From NCBI GenBank assembly GCA_023634235.1, contig JAMKCF010000008.1:2175001-2239000 (forward strand): a stretch of DNA of 64,000 nucleotides, written 5' to 3'. The translations under genes were made by a program, and so were the position numbers. The notes beneath the pieces were generated by a model that ran no database searches, was not told the origin of the DNA, and was given only the letters and a program-made list of their open reading frames with translations. Below, in pieces: positions 23,531 to 34,500 of the stretch; positions within the stretch are counted from its first letter, which is position 1, and the number at the start of each line of letters is the position of its first letter. Origin of the DNA: Pisaster brevispinus (lineage: Eukaryota > Echinodermata > Asteroidea > Forcipulatida > Asteriidae).

Positions 23531-26500
23531 GATATAGTCTTTTTAATACTTTTCTTGATTCTGATCACCAGGGGCATTTCAGATGAAATAATTTCGCAGG
23601 ACGCTTATTGGTACCATCTTTATAGTAAGTAGGCTTTCAGAAAAATATCACACAATTTCTTTTTGGGGTCTTTTCCAAAGTATGACCCTACCTTCAAGAA
23701 GACAACGTTATAATCCACTATCCAGAATCCATATCTCCAATTTCCAGGAAAAAAACCAGTACTTTATTATACTTGCTGGAAATATTGGTAATTATAGACA
23801 ATTCATGATTAGTTTCAATACGAGAGCTCACCGATTATAAAATTCATATTTAGAATAAAACGACCAAATTGGAACTAAACTGGACCGGAGTACATGGATC
23901 CACCATCAAGAAGATGGCTGACAAATGGCTGCCCTGATATGAGCATCAATCGAAAGAAAAACACCAACTCACAAAACATCCAGATATACTTCCCTCTGAA
24001 ATACTGTCAAAGTCTAGAAAAAAGCATTTGAAGTCTGCATAAATCACTCCTTATATAAATAGCACCAATAAAAATAAACCTTAAGTTACACAATTCCAAA
24101 CCAATATTTTCCTCTTGTTTTTATAAAACATGAATACGATAACATTTTTAAAGGGTGGTTGCGTGATGTGTTAACTGAAGACAGGACATTTGACTAAATT
24201 AACTCTTTAAAAAAAAAAACACCACCAATTAATAATGATGTACATACTTTTAACTTCATTATTTATAATGCGGCAGATTTCTTTAGTTTGTTCTGAAAAT
24301 CCTTGGCTTCACACTGTCCCGCCTGTGTTTTGGTTTCACTGAACACATCAACTATCAGTGAGTCCCTAGAGTAGATGTAGAACAAGCCACAGCTCCTCCA
24401 TGACAAATTCACATCTGAATTATGTATCAAGGTTATATATATATATATACAAGTGTATTATATACATGCAATGCCTCAATGTCGCATAGATAATTTTCAT
24501 AATGAAGACAAACACATGCAACAATGCCAAAAATCTCCTCCCCTTTGTTTTTCTAGTGTAGGTACGTGTGTGGTGCGCCTCTCACATCTGGGAATTCTGC
24601 CGTCATTTCATTACCAGTTGGGATTTGAACAAAGGGAAACCCGCTTGAAATTTGAGCCAAAATAAACAACAGCACACCGACTTGACAATTACTTGTAAAA
24701 TATTCTCAAATTTGTGACTTAATATAGAATTGCCTAAATGCTTCAGCCCATGCAAACAAAGTGATTCAAAACGAAAACATGTTTTTTTTTTTCAAAATCC
24801 ATCTGAACGTTTCTAGAGGCCGCTCAACATTTTATCAACTTACAATATGAAGTCACAGTTAACACCCACTAATGCAAAATGCAAACAAATTCCACTCAAA
24901 ACTGAAAAAGTACTTCCATGTATAAAAACTCAGAATATGTAATTCAGTCATTTCTGTTAAACCCTCTGATGCAGAATTTTTAAAAGGTTTTTTTTTTCCT
25001 TTCTCATTTTCCCAAAGATGCACTCATGTTTTTGAGGGGAAATGGAGTCTAAGTACCGCACGGAAATCTCATCCTGTTATTTGGATTTCCAGGTTTGGTG
25101 TGTTGATACCTCGTTACGTTATGTTATCATAGACATCACGGACGCACAACACAGCGTTGTGTTTACCGAGAGCGCATTAAGCCCTCAAGGTAGTGGAGCA
25201 CTGTTAATTCATCCAGGAGCACTCCGGGAGAAGACGGAGTAGAAGAAGAGAGGCAAAAAAAAAAAAAACACCCAAAACCAAAACAAAAAAACGGAGGAAC
25301 GACCGGGGGCCTAGGATGAATGATTCACCGATGTTCTTGGCCCATCCACAGTGACTGATACAACCTTGTTTATTCACCTCGCATCACTGAATCCAATTGC
25401 TAATCAATTACCATCAACTAATAGGTATTACTCATCTGCTCTACCAATTAAGTCCAGCAGAGCGGCAGAAAATCACTAGACGGCCGTGGCCCTCCTCCAA
25501 CCACGACGATGCAGCATCCCACCCAACGAGAAAATTCCTTGGTTGCTAGGAGCCTCGTGTCCACAGGACTAATTTAGATTCATCATTTGATACTTTTATC
25601 CTTTAAACTAGTCCAAAAAGCTAGGGATTGTTGATTTAAGAGTTGGGGGGGTGGATGAGGCTCTCTCTTTGTTGACGATAAAATAATTAAAAACAGAGGT
25701 TTAATATGTGACTAATAAAGTCCCCTTGATTGATGTGGACAAACAATACAGATATTTGGCATGTTATAAATTATTTGCTCTGTCAAAATTGATAATGGGA
25801 AACCGTTATTAGGAGACAGTCACATGTTCAATCTGTTTGATTGATTACTGTTTATGATAGCTAAATAGCATTTTCCATTAGAAATTCTGGGGACTTTTTT
25901 TGTTTTGTTTTAGTTAACCTCGGTTTATCACAGCACTGCATGTTTCCCAAATTTATGGGAAGAATATACACAACAGTGTATATAAGAGACATTCACTTCA
26001 ATCTAGTCATGGATTGCTATAAATTTAAAGTCTGTTTTATACTTCTCCAGAAATAATTGAAAACAAAAATTCTTGTAATTTATCTTTCGGAATAAAAGTG
26101 TATAATTTATTTCTTCTTTTGTGAGAGAATTAATTGTGTAAATATCAACAAAAACACAAACATTTTATAAGATTTATCACCACCCACTGGAATACCAGTA
26201 CCAATAAGTCTACAGTCATTAAAAAACGTGGATAATTTCATTTGTGAAACGTATTTGCTGGTGAAGAAGATTTCATGCTCATTTTGTTCATAACGTTTTC
26301 TTGTTCTGACACTGTCTGCTATGATGAGAGTATTAGGTCAATGTTTTGATTGCAGCCAACGGCAATAGCCCCAGCTGAAGTCACTTGATTCCCACACGGC
26401 CTTAGAGTACGGAGATCTGACCACCTGAAAAGCTCATTGTGTGCATCTACTTGATCCAACAGCTTTCACAGTAATACCAACTGAGGGCGCTCTTCAAAAC

Positions 26501-27493
26501 AACCCCAAGATACTCTGACAGTCTGATGCATAATCAGGAGGAAACACAGTTCCTTCCTCCATGGTTTTTGCGGTTATTGTGTTGTTTTTTACAGACAAAA
26601 ATCTATCAAAAAATCCTAAAAAGCAATTGGCAAGACAATAACTAGCCTGGGCCGTTACATTTACACTTTTTTCCGAATCAAGAAGTGTAATGGTACAAAC
26701 ATTTCTCTTTTTTGAAAAAAATTAATAAAATGACAACAGAGAGAACTTGGTTACACTCTCTGACAAATTATTTCAAGGATGAAGAAGGCAGAAGTTAGAT
26801 TTTAAATTGACCAATCAATGCAGTGGCAGCGGCATCTAAAGTTACAACCCACTGGGAAAACTGCTAAAGTAACTGCTAGAAAAGTTGTATACTTTATTGT
26901 GTTTCCTGTCTACTGCTAACACTCTGCTCTATATGTTGTAATCAGTGAGCTTTCAGACTGATAATGGTAATTTTTTTTCGAGATTATAACCAATGCTGTA
27001 CTTTGTCGTTAAATCTTTGTGTTACTAACTGAACTGGGACAAATGTACAGCATGAGCGTGTACAGCTTATTATCAAGTAAACAACAATTTTATTACACTA
27101 TCAAAATTTATGCCAACGTAAACATTGACAGTTTTACCAGAGGTAAAGTTTCATATAATAAATGTGCACCACAAATGGTCTGAACACACGTACACACACA
27201 TACCTTTGTCGACTAAGTAAATCAAGGACTTTTCTTTGTTCTCCCAGTTTTGGGGCATAGGTTTTTTTTGGCAACCCCAATGGGTGTCAATTGGTAGGTA
27301 AAAAGCCATCACTGTATTGTTCTGTTATTGTGGTACGGAGTCTGGATGGATGCATACCGGCATGGGCAGATCCTGTAAGCAACTACCGTCATCATCAACA
27401 TTTCAAATTCAAGGAAAAGGGAAACCTCACTCCTAAAGAGTGGACTGATTCAGAGTTGCTGGTCATTTTTAGCTGAAAATACGACACACTTTT
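23531..27493. other. Non-coding stretch
   Basis: No gene was supported. It holds a short (TA)n at about 24436-24449. The segment at about 25060-25600 is richer in GC and CpG, including a TAAT-rich run at about 25390-25430, and might be a conserved non-coding element. Nothing more can be read. Confidence 0.35.
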
Positions 27494-27517
27494 CATACTG
27501 ATCAGTTGATCAGTATG
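27494..27517. repeat. Perfect 24-nt inverted repeat
   Basis: CATACTGATCA, a 2-nt centre GT, then TGATCAGTATG. It could extrude as a hairpin. It is not flanked by other element structure that I can see. Confidence 0.6.
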
Positions 27518-27704
27518 GTTTTTGAGTAAGTTGTTAGTTTTATGTTACTGTTTAGTACGTGAACAAAAATTCACACTCACGAGTCGAAAACGAATTGATT
27601 TTTCCCCAAATTGTGTGATGTTTTTCAACAAATTCCAGCAGTACAGTAGCATTCAATCGGTAAGTTTCATGATCAAGAACGAGGCGGATTGAACATTTCA
27701 GAGG

Positions 27705-28350
27705 GCATAAGAATAGAATTGCAATGGTGCTGGGGTCAAGGATACGAAAGGGATTGGCCCTACTCCTAGAACTATTCGGTTCGTTCCGCTATCGTCTCCC
27801 CGACCCTCATAGGTCATCATGTACAAAATCCTATTCGAAATTTTTTCCCCTTCACGTTTATGCACCTGGACTTCTCTTTTAAAAACGTAGCTCGCCAAAA
27901 TTAGGCTCTATGTGTTTGTTTTTACAGTGAGCTCGGGGTGGGTCCAGAAAATCCACTCCGCAAAAAAAAGGTGCAAAAAATGATAAATTCCCATCGTTTA
28001 TTCTTAATCGTCGCCTTCTGATAACAAAAATGGCCGCCGTCGCTTGTATCACTGGTATGCTGCGTGCAACGCTGGTCCACGACATGCCTTAAGCTGGTAT
28101 TCAATAGTATTCTGTGCGCAACACTGGTCCACAATAATCAATGGCTTATCTTTTATACGTAAACCGCTGGTTATTGTGAACCAGCGTTGCGCGCAGCATA
28201 CCATTGATACAAGCGAAAGCGGCCATTTTTGTTGTCTGAAGGCGACAATTCCGAATAACGATGGGAATCTATCATTTTTTGCACTTTTTTTTGCATAAGA
28301 ATAGGATTGCAATGGTGCTGGGGCCAAGGATACGAAAGGGATTGGCCCTA
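27705..28350. repeat. Composite foldback element with flanking direct repeats
   Basis: Direct repeats at 27705-27761 and 28293-28350 share 'gcaatggtgctgggg' and 'ggatacgaaagggattggcc'. Between them, inverted arms at about 27971-28080 and 28175-28290 pair over about 110 bp ('acaaaaatggccgc' against 'gcggccatttttgt'; 'ggtatgctgcg' against 'cgcagcatacc'). A nested smaller palindrome lies at about 28121-28182. All open frames here on both strands (27698-28482) are repeat translation. Confidence 0.7.
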
Positions 28351-28741
28351 TTTATGGGGCTAAGGTCAAATCAGACTTACTGCAAGTTTATCAAACCTAA
28401 TTCTAAGATTCAGGTAATAAGATACCAAAGTTCATGGAGATATAAAAATATTAATAACAAAGCAGAAGTAAACATAAAATAATTGATAGATCACGTTGTT
28501 TACCAGGGCAGTATTAATTATCCATCAACCTGGCCTGGCTAATAAATGTTAACACTTTCGTTTGTACTTATTTTTTTATAACTAAGAAAAGCAGGGAATG
28601 CACAAAAAGCATACTACGATTATTACTATGATTTTATGAATGATTATGAATATTGTGATTGCCAATGATTGATAATGTCTGAGTGATAATAATCAAAATC
28701 TGTTTCTAAATTCTACCATACCAATGAATTGAATTGAATTA

Positions 28742-29797
28742 CAGTCATTTGACCAGTTCGGGATCACTTTTTGAATTCACATTGCTTTTGGTTGCAATCT
28801 CTTTGACATTTTAAACAAAAAAGTTTATCAGTTTACCTAAACATGTTATAAAACTCACCAAGTATCCACTGACAAAAAAAGATTAGTACTTTTGAAGAGG
28901 CTTTGAGAAAAGTATTGTCACCTGTTTGACCAGTTCAGGATCAGTTGATTCTATTCTGAATCAGTAGCTTGCCCTCTATTGCAAACCAATACTCCCATTC
29001 ATAAAACTGTCTCTCAAGGACACAAACTTCACAAGTGTGTTGGCATGGACATGGACTTCCTTTCTCCAGAGAATTTCATGCATGTGTATTCAACAGCAGC
29101 GCAAAAATCCAGCAACAAAAACACAAAACAACAGCAAAGGCAAATGAAAAGGTGAAGCACGCCTAAAAGCAACATTGACCCAAATATCTATTCTTACAGT
29201 CGCAATTTCCTCCTCCAAGTTTCATTTTCTCACAAAAAAACAATATTCCTACAAGAATTTGTTGAAGAAATGTATCTTAAAAGCAACAAATAAACTTTCG
29301 ACTGCAGCAGTAAGATTTTACCTCACTGAGTGCGACACCATTTGACGCAATGAGAGATGCTGAGTAGTGAGTGATCCCGAACTGGTCAAGGGTACGATGC
29401 CCCCCAAAAGACGATTTCGGTAATTTCGTCTCCTCATAAAAACAAGACGACTGCTCAGTATTTACCTGAAATATTTTTAACACATTCTAAGCATTTAACA
29501 TAAATTGTATTCGCCCTGGCGTTCAAATTTTAAAGGTGAGAAGTTTTAACAGCGTTTTTCAACCAACGGTTTTTTTTTAAATAATGATCAAAATCGCAGA
29601 CAAACTTCAAGAAAATGGCCATAATTTATTTGTTGATGAAGTTTGGAACCTTATTTTGGGTTTGTTGGTTTATTGCATGTTATTCTTCACATGTATCAAC
29701 AGAAATTGGTAATGTGAGAAGTAACTTAATTATGGGGTTGTTGCAAAGTTGAAGTGATCCCGAACTGGTCAATGATCCCGAACTGGTCAAATGACTG
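28742..29797. mobile_element. Tc1/mariner-like non-autonomous element
   Basis: A 1056-bp element bounded by TA dinucleotides (28740-28741 and 29798-29799). The terminal inverted repeats are identical for 25 bp, beginning CAGTCATTTGACCAGTTCGG. A 17-bp word, TGACCAGTTCGGGATCA, occurs at both ends, twice in tandem at the right end, and again with changes near 28925 (direct) and 29371 (inverted). No transposase frame is seen, so it would need a transposase in trans. TA flanks and CAGT ends fit Tc1/mariner by general knowledge. Confidence 0.65.
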
Positions 29798-29799
29798 TA

Positions 29800-30817
29800 A
29801 TGATATAATAATGATGATTGATATAAAATGATAGTTTACGATAGATCCACACCGAAATTCCGTCTCTTTAAAACCAATCCACGATTTACAAATTAACATA
29901 TATACCCCTGAGATAATATTGTGAGGTCCACAAATAAATCAAAATCATTTAAACTCAGTAAAAATCGAAAAGAATAACAAACTTACCTCGTCAATCGCGC
30001 TCCTCAGAAAGATCTCATTCCCATCAGATCTTGTCCCCAGAAACAAAACAATACTGCTAGCGTATTCCTAGTGTAATATTTTTCGCCATGAGCACCAGAC
30101 TATCCTCCAAGAAAACGTGCGCCAATGGCGCCCTCTATTGTCTCATCTTTTTAGTGATTTTTTTTTATGACAATTTTTTTCTTGGGACTTCTTTCAGGGC
30201 AATTTAGCCCAATAGAGAATTTTTAACAAGATTTTCAAATGAACGAATAAGCAAATTTAAAAAAAAACTTGTACCGGTACTTAGAAAGAGTTTTAAACTT
30301 TATGTGGAGACTTTAGGGACTTTTTATTCCAAGTTTCTTTTTGTCTTCCCCAAATTTGTTAGAATTCAATTATTTTATGCTATTTTTCAACATGTTCTAT
30401 CTAAAGTGTATATTTTTGCGTATTTATTTATTTAATTACAAACTTTTGAACAAAGCACCTTTTTTAGACTGGACACTTCAGCAACCTTTGTTAACCTTCA
30501 CTTTTTATCTAGGTACATGTATATGTTACTGGTTGCATAGCAGATCTGTCCAACCAGACTATTTGGGGGGGGGGGCAAAAAGCTTGAATAGGGTAGCACC
30601 TAAGAATGTGAAATATGCACATAACATAATACACAGACAACACAACAAATGGCTTACTACTTATTGTATTCTCTTGTGAATCATTTTATACAAAGAGATT
30701 AAGTAGAGTGATCATAACATCAACTAAATAGCTTAATTAAGTCCTTACAGACACTTCCCTTGGCAGAAGCACCTCTATTCTGAATGATGACATAGCCACA
30801 TAGTGTGATTGAGTAAA
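29800..30817. other. Non-coding stretch downstream of METTL3
   Basis: AT-rich with no exon. Minus-strand AATAAA words (TTTATT on plus) near 30421-30432 could serve as a distal METTL3 poly(A) signal. That would give a 3'UTR of about 1.1 kb including the foldback at 30818-31404. Confidence 0.3.
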
Positions 30818-31404
30818 GCAGGGCTGTTACTTCAGTGAGGCAATGGAGGCAATAGCCCCTAATCCTCTGTTTGATGCCCCGTTGACCTTTGAAATGTTCC
30901 GGTACAATTATGAGCTTCCCTCGTAGAGATGCCCTTTACTAAGGAATTTCCCATGCCCTTACAAGAATAAACAGGAGAAAGTATCAGGCCTCACAGTGGT
31001 TTGTTGCCCCCATGCCCCCTGGTCCTTGCCTTGATGCCCTTTGAAATGTTCCAGTCTAAGTTTGTGTTTCCTTCATCTAAGTGCAGTTAAGGAGAAAATT
31101 ACTTGCCCTGACAAGAACAAAGTATCAGGCCTGGTCCTGGTGGTGGTTGGACCTCCTCATGGCATATGAGGATGCACTTGTTTAGTAAAGGGCATCTTTT
31201 ACGAGGGCAGCACAAAATTGTACTGGAATATTTCAAAGGGCACCAGGGCAATGACGAAGGGCACAGGAGCATTTATAAGGCAGATTTTTCCCTAGAAAAG
31301 GGCATCTGTATAAAGGAAATCTTAATATTGGAACAATACAAAGGGGCACCAAGGCAATGACACGGGGCATTGAGGCAATTGCCCCTGTGAAGTATCAGGC
31401 CTGT
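30818..31404. repeat. Foldback element downstream of METTL3
   Basis: The ends CAGGGCTGTTACTTCA (30818) and TGAAGTATCAGGCCTG (31404) are inverted near-copies. Internal arms also pair: 'ccctcgtagagatgcccttt' at about 30919 against 'aaagggcatcttttacgagg' at about 31186, and 'cctttgaaatgttcc' against 'ggaatatttcaaaggg'. The word 'agtatcaggcct' appears three times. The frame at 31166-31360 is inside the arm and is not a gene. Confidence 0.65.
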
Positions 31405-31547
31405 TTCACACTGGCTTTTTCTCTTACAAAAAGACATTCCTATACTTCAAAATTCTAGACTCCCTTAACAGTAGTCTTCTAGGCTGTTAAAGTACCTACT
31501 TATAAAGAATACCATAGAGTCTAGGGAATCTAAGAGAAATTCTGGGA

Positions 31548-34500
31548 CTAAGTACCAGAGGAGGGCTGTTTTTGTGGCGGTTTCATGGCATTCATGTCTG
31601 GGTAGACTTCTTTAAAGCGTGTGATGAGATCTGGCTCTACAAGATGAACCCCATCCAACTGGTTGCCCAACGTCATCCTGAAAAGAACAGATAATAAAAC
31701 ATCTATTATCACACCAAGGTAACATGGCCCTGCATAGCCTACGGTTTCACATGGAACATCGAAAATATGAACGTAATTGACAAAGTCACAACGAAACAGT
31801 CTAGTTCTAAAGTTCTTTACCAGGAGAGGAGCCAACTTGTTTGAAACGATTTTCTTTTTTATTTCTCATTTCTCTGTTGTCTTTCGTATATATGACCTTG
31901 TGCTTTGCAGTTTGCTTCTTATCGAAAGTCGTTGCAACTCTCTGAAAATACGGCTCTGACTATTAGACTGATATGCCGCCCTCATGGATTTCAGTGAGGA
32001 ATTTGTTGTGGTTGACGATTAGACTGGTTTACTGCCCTCTTGTGATTTTATTGAGGATTTTTGTTTGTGGTTGCCATTAGCAGAGCTGTGTGCATTGAGA
32101 GAGTTGTGACATGGAGGGGTCAGTCATATGGTTGCGGTTGCTGGACGCCTCTTCTGGTCCAAATGTAGCACAACTAAATGTGCAGTCTAGTCTGGCACAC
32201 TGTAGGTGCTCATGCGAAAAATGGCTTCCAATCGCAAGTTTTCACAACTTTATCGATATCTGGCTCTGACCATTAGACTGGTACACCACCCTCCCTCCTG
32301 TGATTTTAGTTTGGATTTTTTTGTGGTTGACCATTAAAATGGTATACCGCCCTCTTGTGATCTTATTGAGGATTTTTGTGGTTGACCATTAAACTGGTAT
32401 ACCGCCCTCTTGTGACTTATGTGAGGACTTTTTGTGTTTGACCATTAAACTAGTATAACGCCCTCTTCTGACTTAAGTGAGGACTTTTTGTGTTTGACCA
32501 TTAAACTGATATACAGCCCTCTTGTGATTTTATGAATTTTCTTCTGGTTGACCATTAACAGAGTTGCAACAACTTGCGATTAGAACCCTATGTGTGCACA
32601 TAGGGTGCCAGATCAGATTTGCACAACGGGTTGTGCTGCATTTGGATAAAAAATGGCGTCCAGCAACCACAACCATGGGACCAAAGACAACTGACCATTC
32701 AATGTCGCAATGCTCTCGATACACACAGCTCTGAAAGTCCTCAATAAAATCACAGAGAGCGGTAAACCAGTCTAATCGGCAACCACACAAAGGTACTCAA
32801 TAGAATAACAAGAGGGTGTTATATCAGTCAGTGACCACAAAAAATTGTCCTTCTATGTCACAACTCTCTCAATACACAGCTCTGACCAAACTGGTCTATT
32901 GCCCTCTTGTGATTTTAGTGAGTATTTTTTGTTGGTTGACGGTTAGATTGGTATACCGCCCTTTTTTATCAATATTTCGAAAGATTTTGTTTGAGGTTGC
33001 CATATGAAAGCAGAGCTGTGTGTATCGAGAGAGCTGCGCAAGAAGGGGTCAGTTGTCTTTGGTTACATGGTTACGGTTGCTGGATGTCTTTTTTGGTAAA
33101 AACGTAGCAAAACCAATTAAGCAGTCAAGTCTGGCACCCTGTGGCTGCACATGCATTTTTTGGACCGAAAATGGGTCCCAATTGCAAGTTGTCACAACTC
33201 TCTCAATACAAGGCTCTTACCTCTGTGATTTTACTATGGATTTCTTTTGTGGTCGACCATTAAAATGGTATACTCCCTCTTGTGATTTTAGTGAGGGCTT
33301 TTTTTGGTTGACCATTAACCTGGCATACCGCCCTCTTGTGATTTTAGTTTTTTTGTGGGACCATTAAAATGGTATACTGCCCTCTTGTGATTTTAGTGAG
33401 GTTTTTTTGTGGTTGAGAGCTGTGTGTTGAAAAGTTGTAGAAACTTGCGATTAGAAGCCATTTTTAGTTCAAAAACCCATATCAGCGCACATGGTGCCAG
33501 ACTAGACTGCACATTCAGCTGTGTGCTACAATTGGACCAAAAACGTAGAACAGAAACTGCAACCATGTAACAATTAGACTGATGTACCTCGTGATTAGCG
33601 AGGGTTTTTCTTTTAAAAGTTTAATCTTGTATACCGCCCTCTAATGATTTCAGTGAGGATTTTTCTGGCGTTCTTCTTGCAACGAAAGTACTATTTCTAG
33701 GGGATAAATTCAATCATAACGTATCTTTTCTTACCAATTTGGTTGGACATTGTGAGCGCGTCCAAACAGTTCAATCTTACGGGTTCCGGGCGACAACCTC
33801 TCGATCAGTCCATAAATCTCGTCAGGCTTGTGACTGGTTTGTCTGACCTCAGCTACGATGACGTCACAATCCAGACCTTTGTTGAAACCCTTTGGGTCCC
33901 CTTTCCTACCAACCTGAAACAAGTACAAAAAAAAAAAAAAAAATAACAATTTGGGGGGTGAACAAAAAATAGTTTACAAGAACGGGATTTGCGGAACCTG
34001 CAACCTCAAACTTGACGTGCTGGCACTCTACCAACTGAGCTATGTAGCTGTATGTTGGCATTCTCCCTACCCTAACAGTTTTCTTGTGAGGTTTGCTGAA
34101 CACCTGATTTTTTGTTTACAAGAATCTCTCTTTTGAGTTGTGGTAGTTCTGAAAAGAACCGGTGGTGTAACCACTAGACGCTTCGATCAGAATGCCCTGA
34201 TCATCTTCAGGATGTTGGAATCTCCAGGCTGCGCAAGTAAACGCAAGCTCCATAATGTGCAAAGGCGGGAAAGCATTTGGTAGCGCAAGAGGCATTCCTA
34301 AAAGTTTCTTACTTTACTTTAGTAATGTAAACATTCCAATAAAACAAATTTTCTTGTTTAAGATTGTCTAGAACCGGTTGGCAGTAAATTGCTTCGTTTA
34401 ACGTGGCACAGACAATGAAACAGTTGAGTTTCCTTCAGTGACTCACCAGGCAGTGTTCCTTTCCATGGTTGAGCCAGTGCCCTGTCCGTCCAGTGCGTAT

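Noticed and set aside
23131..23577. Minus-strand open frame of 148 codons
   Set aside because: It lies over repeat family D, and the sister copy at 18408-18620 has stops in the same frame; no splice signals or recognised product.
27698..28482. Several overlapping open frames on both strands with similar peptides
   Set aside because: The similarity comes from the direct and inverted repeats of the composite foldback.
33975..34050. tRNA gene on the minus strand
   Set aside because: The A box is good, but the anticodon arm does not pair properly, the B box is altered, and a SINE-like T-rich tail follows.
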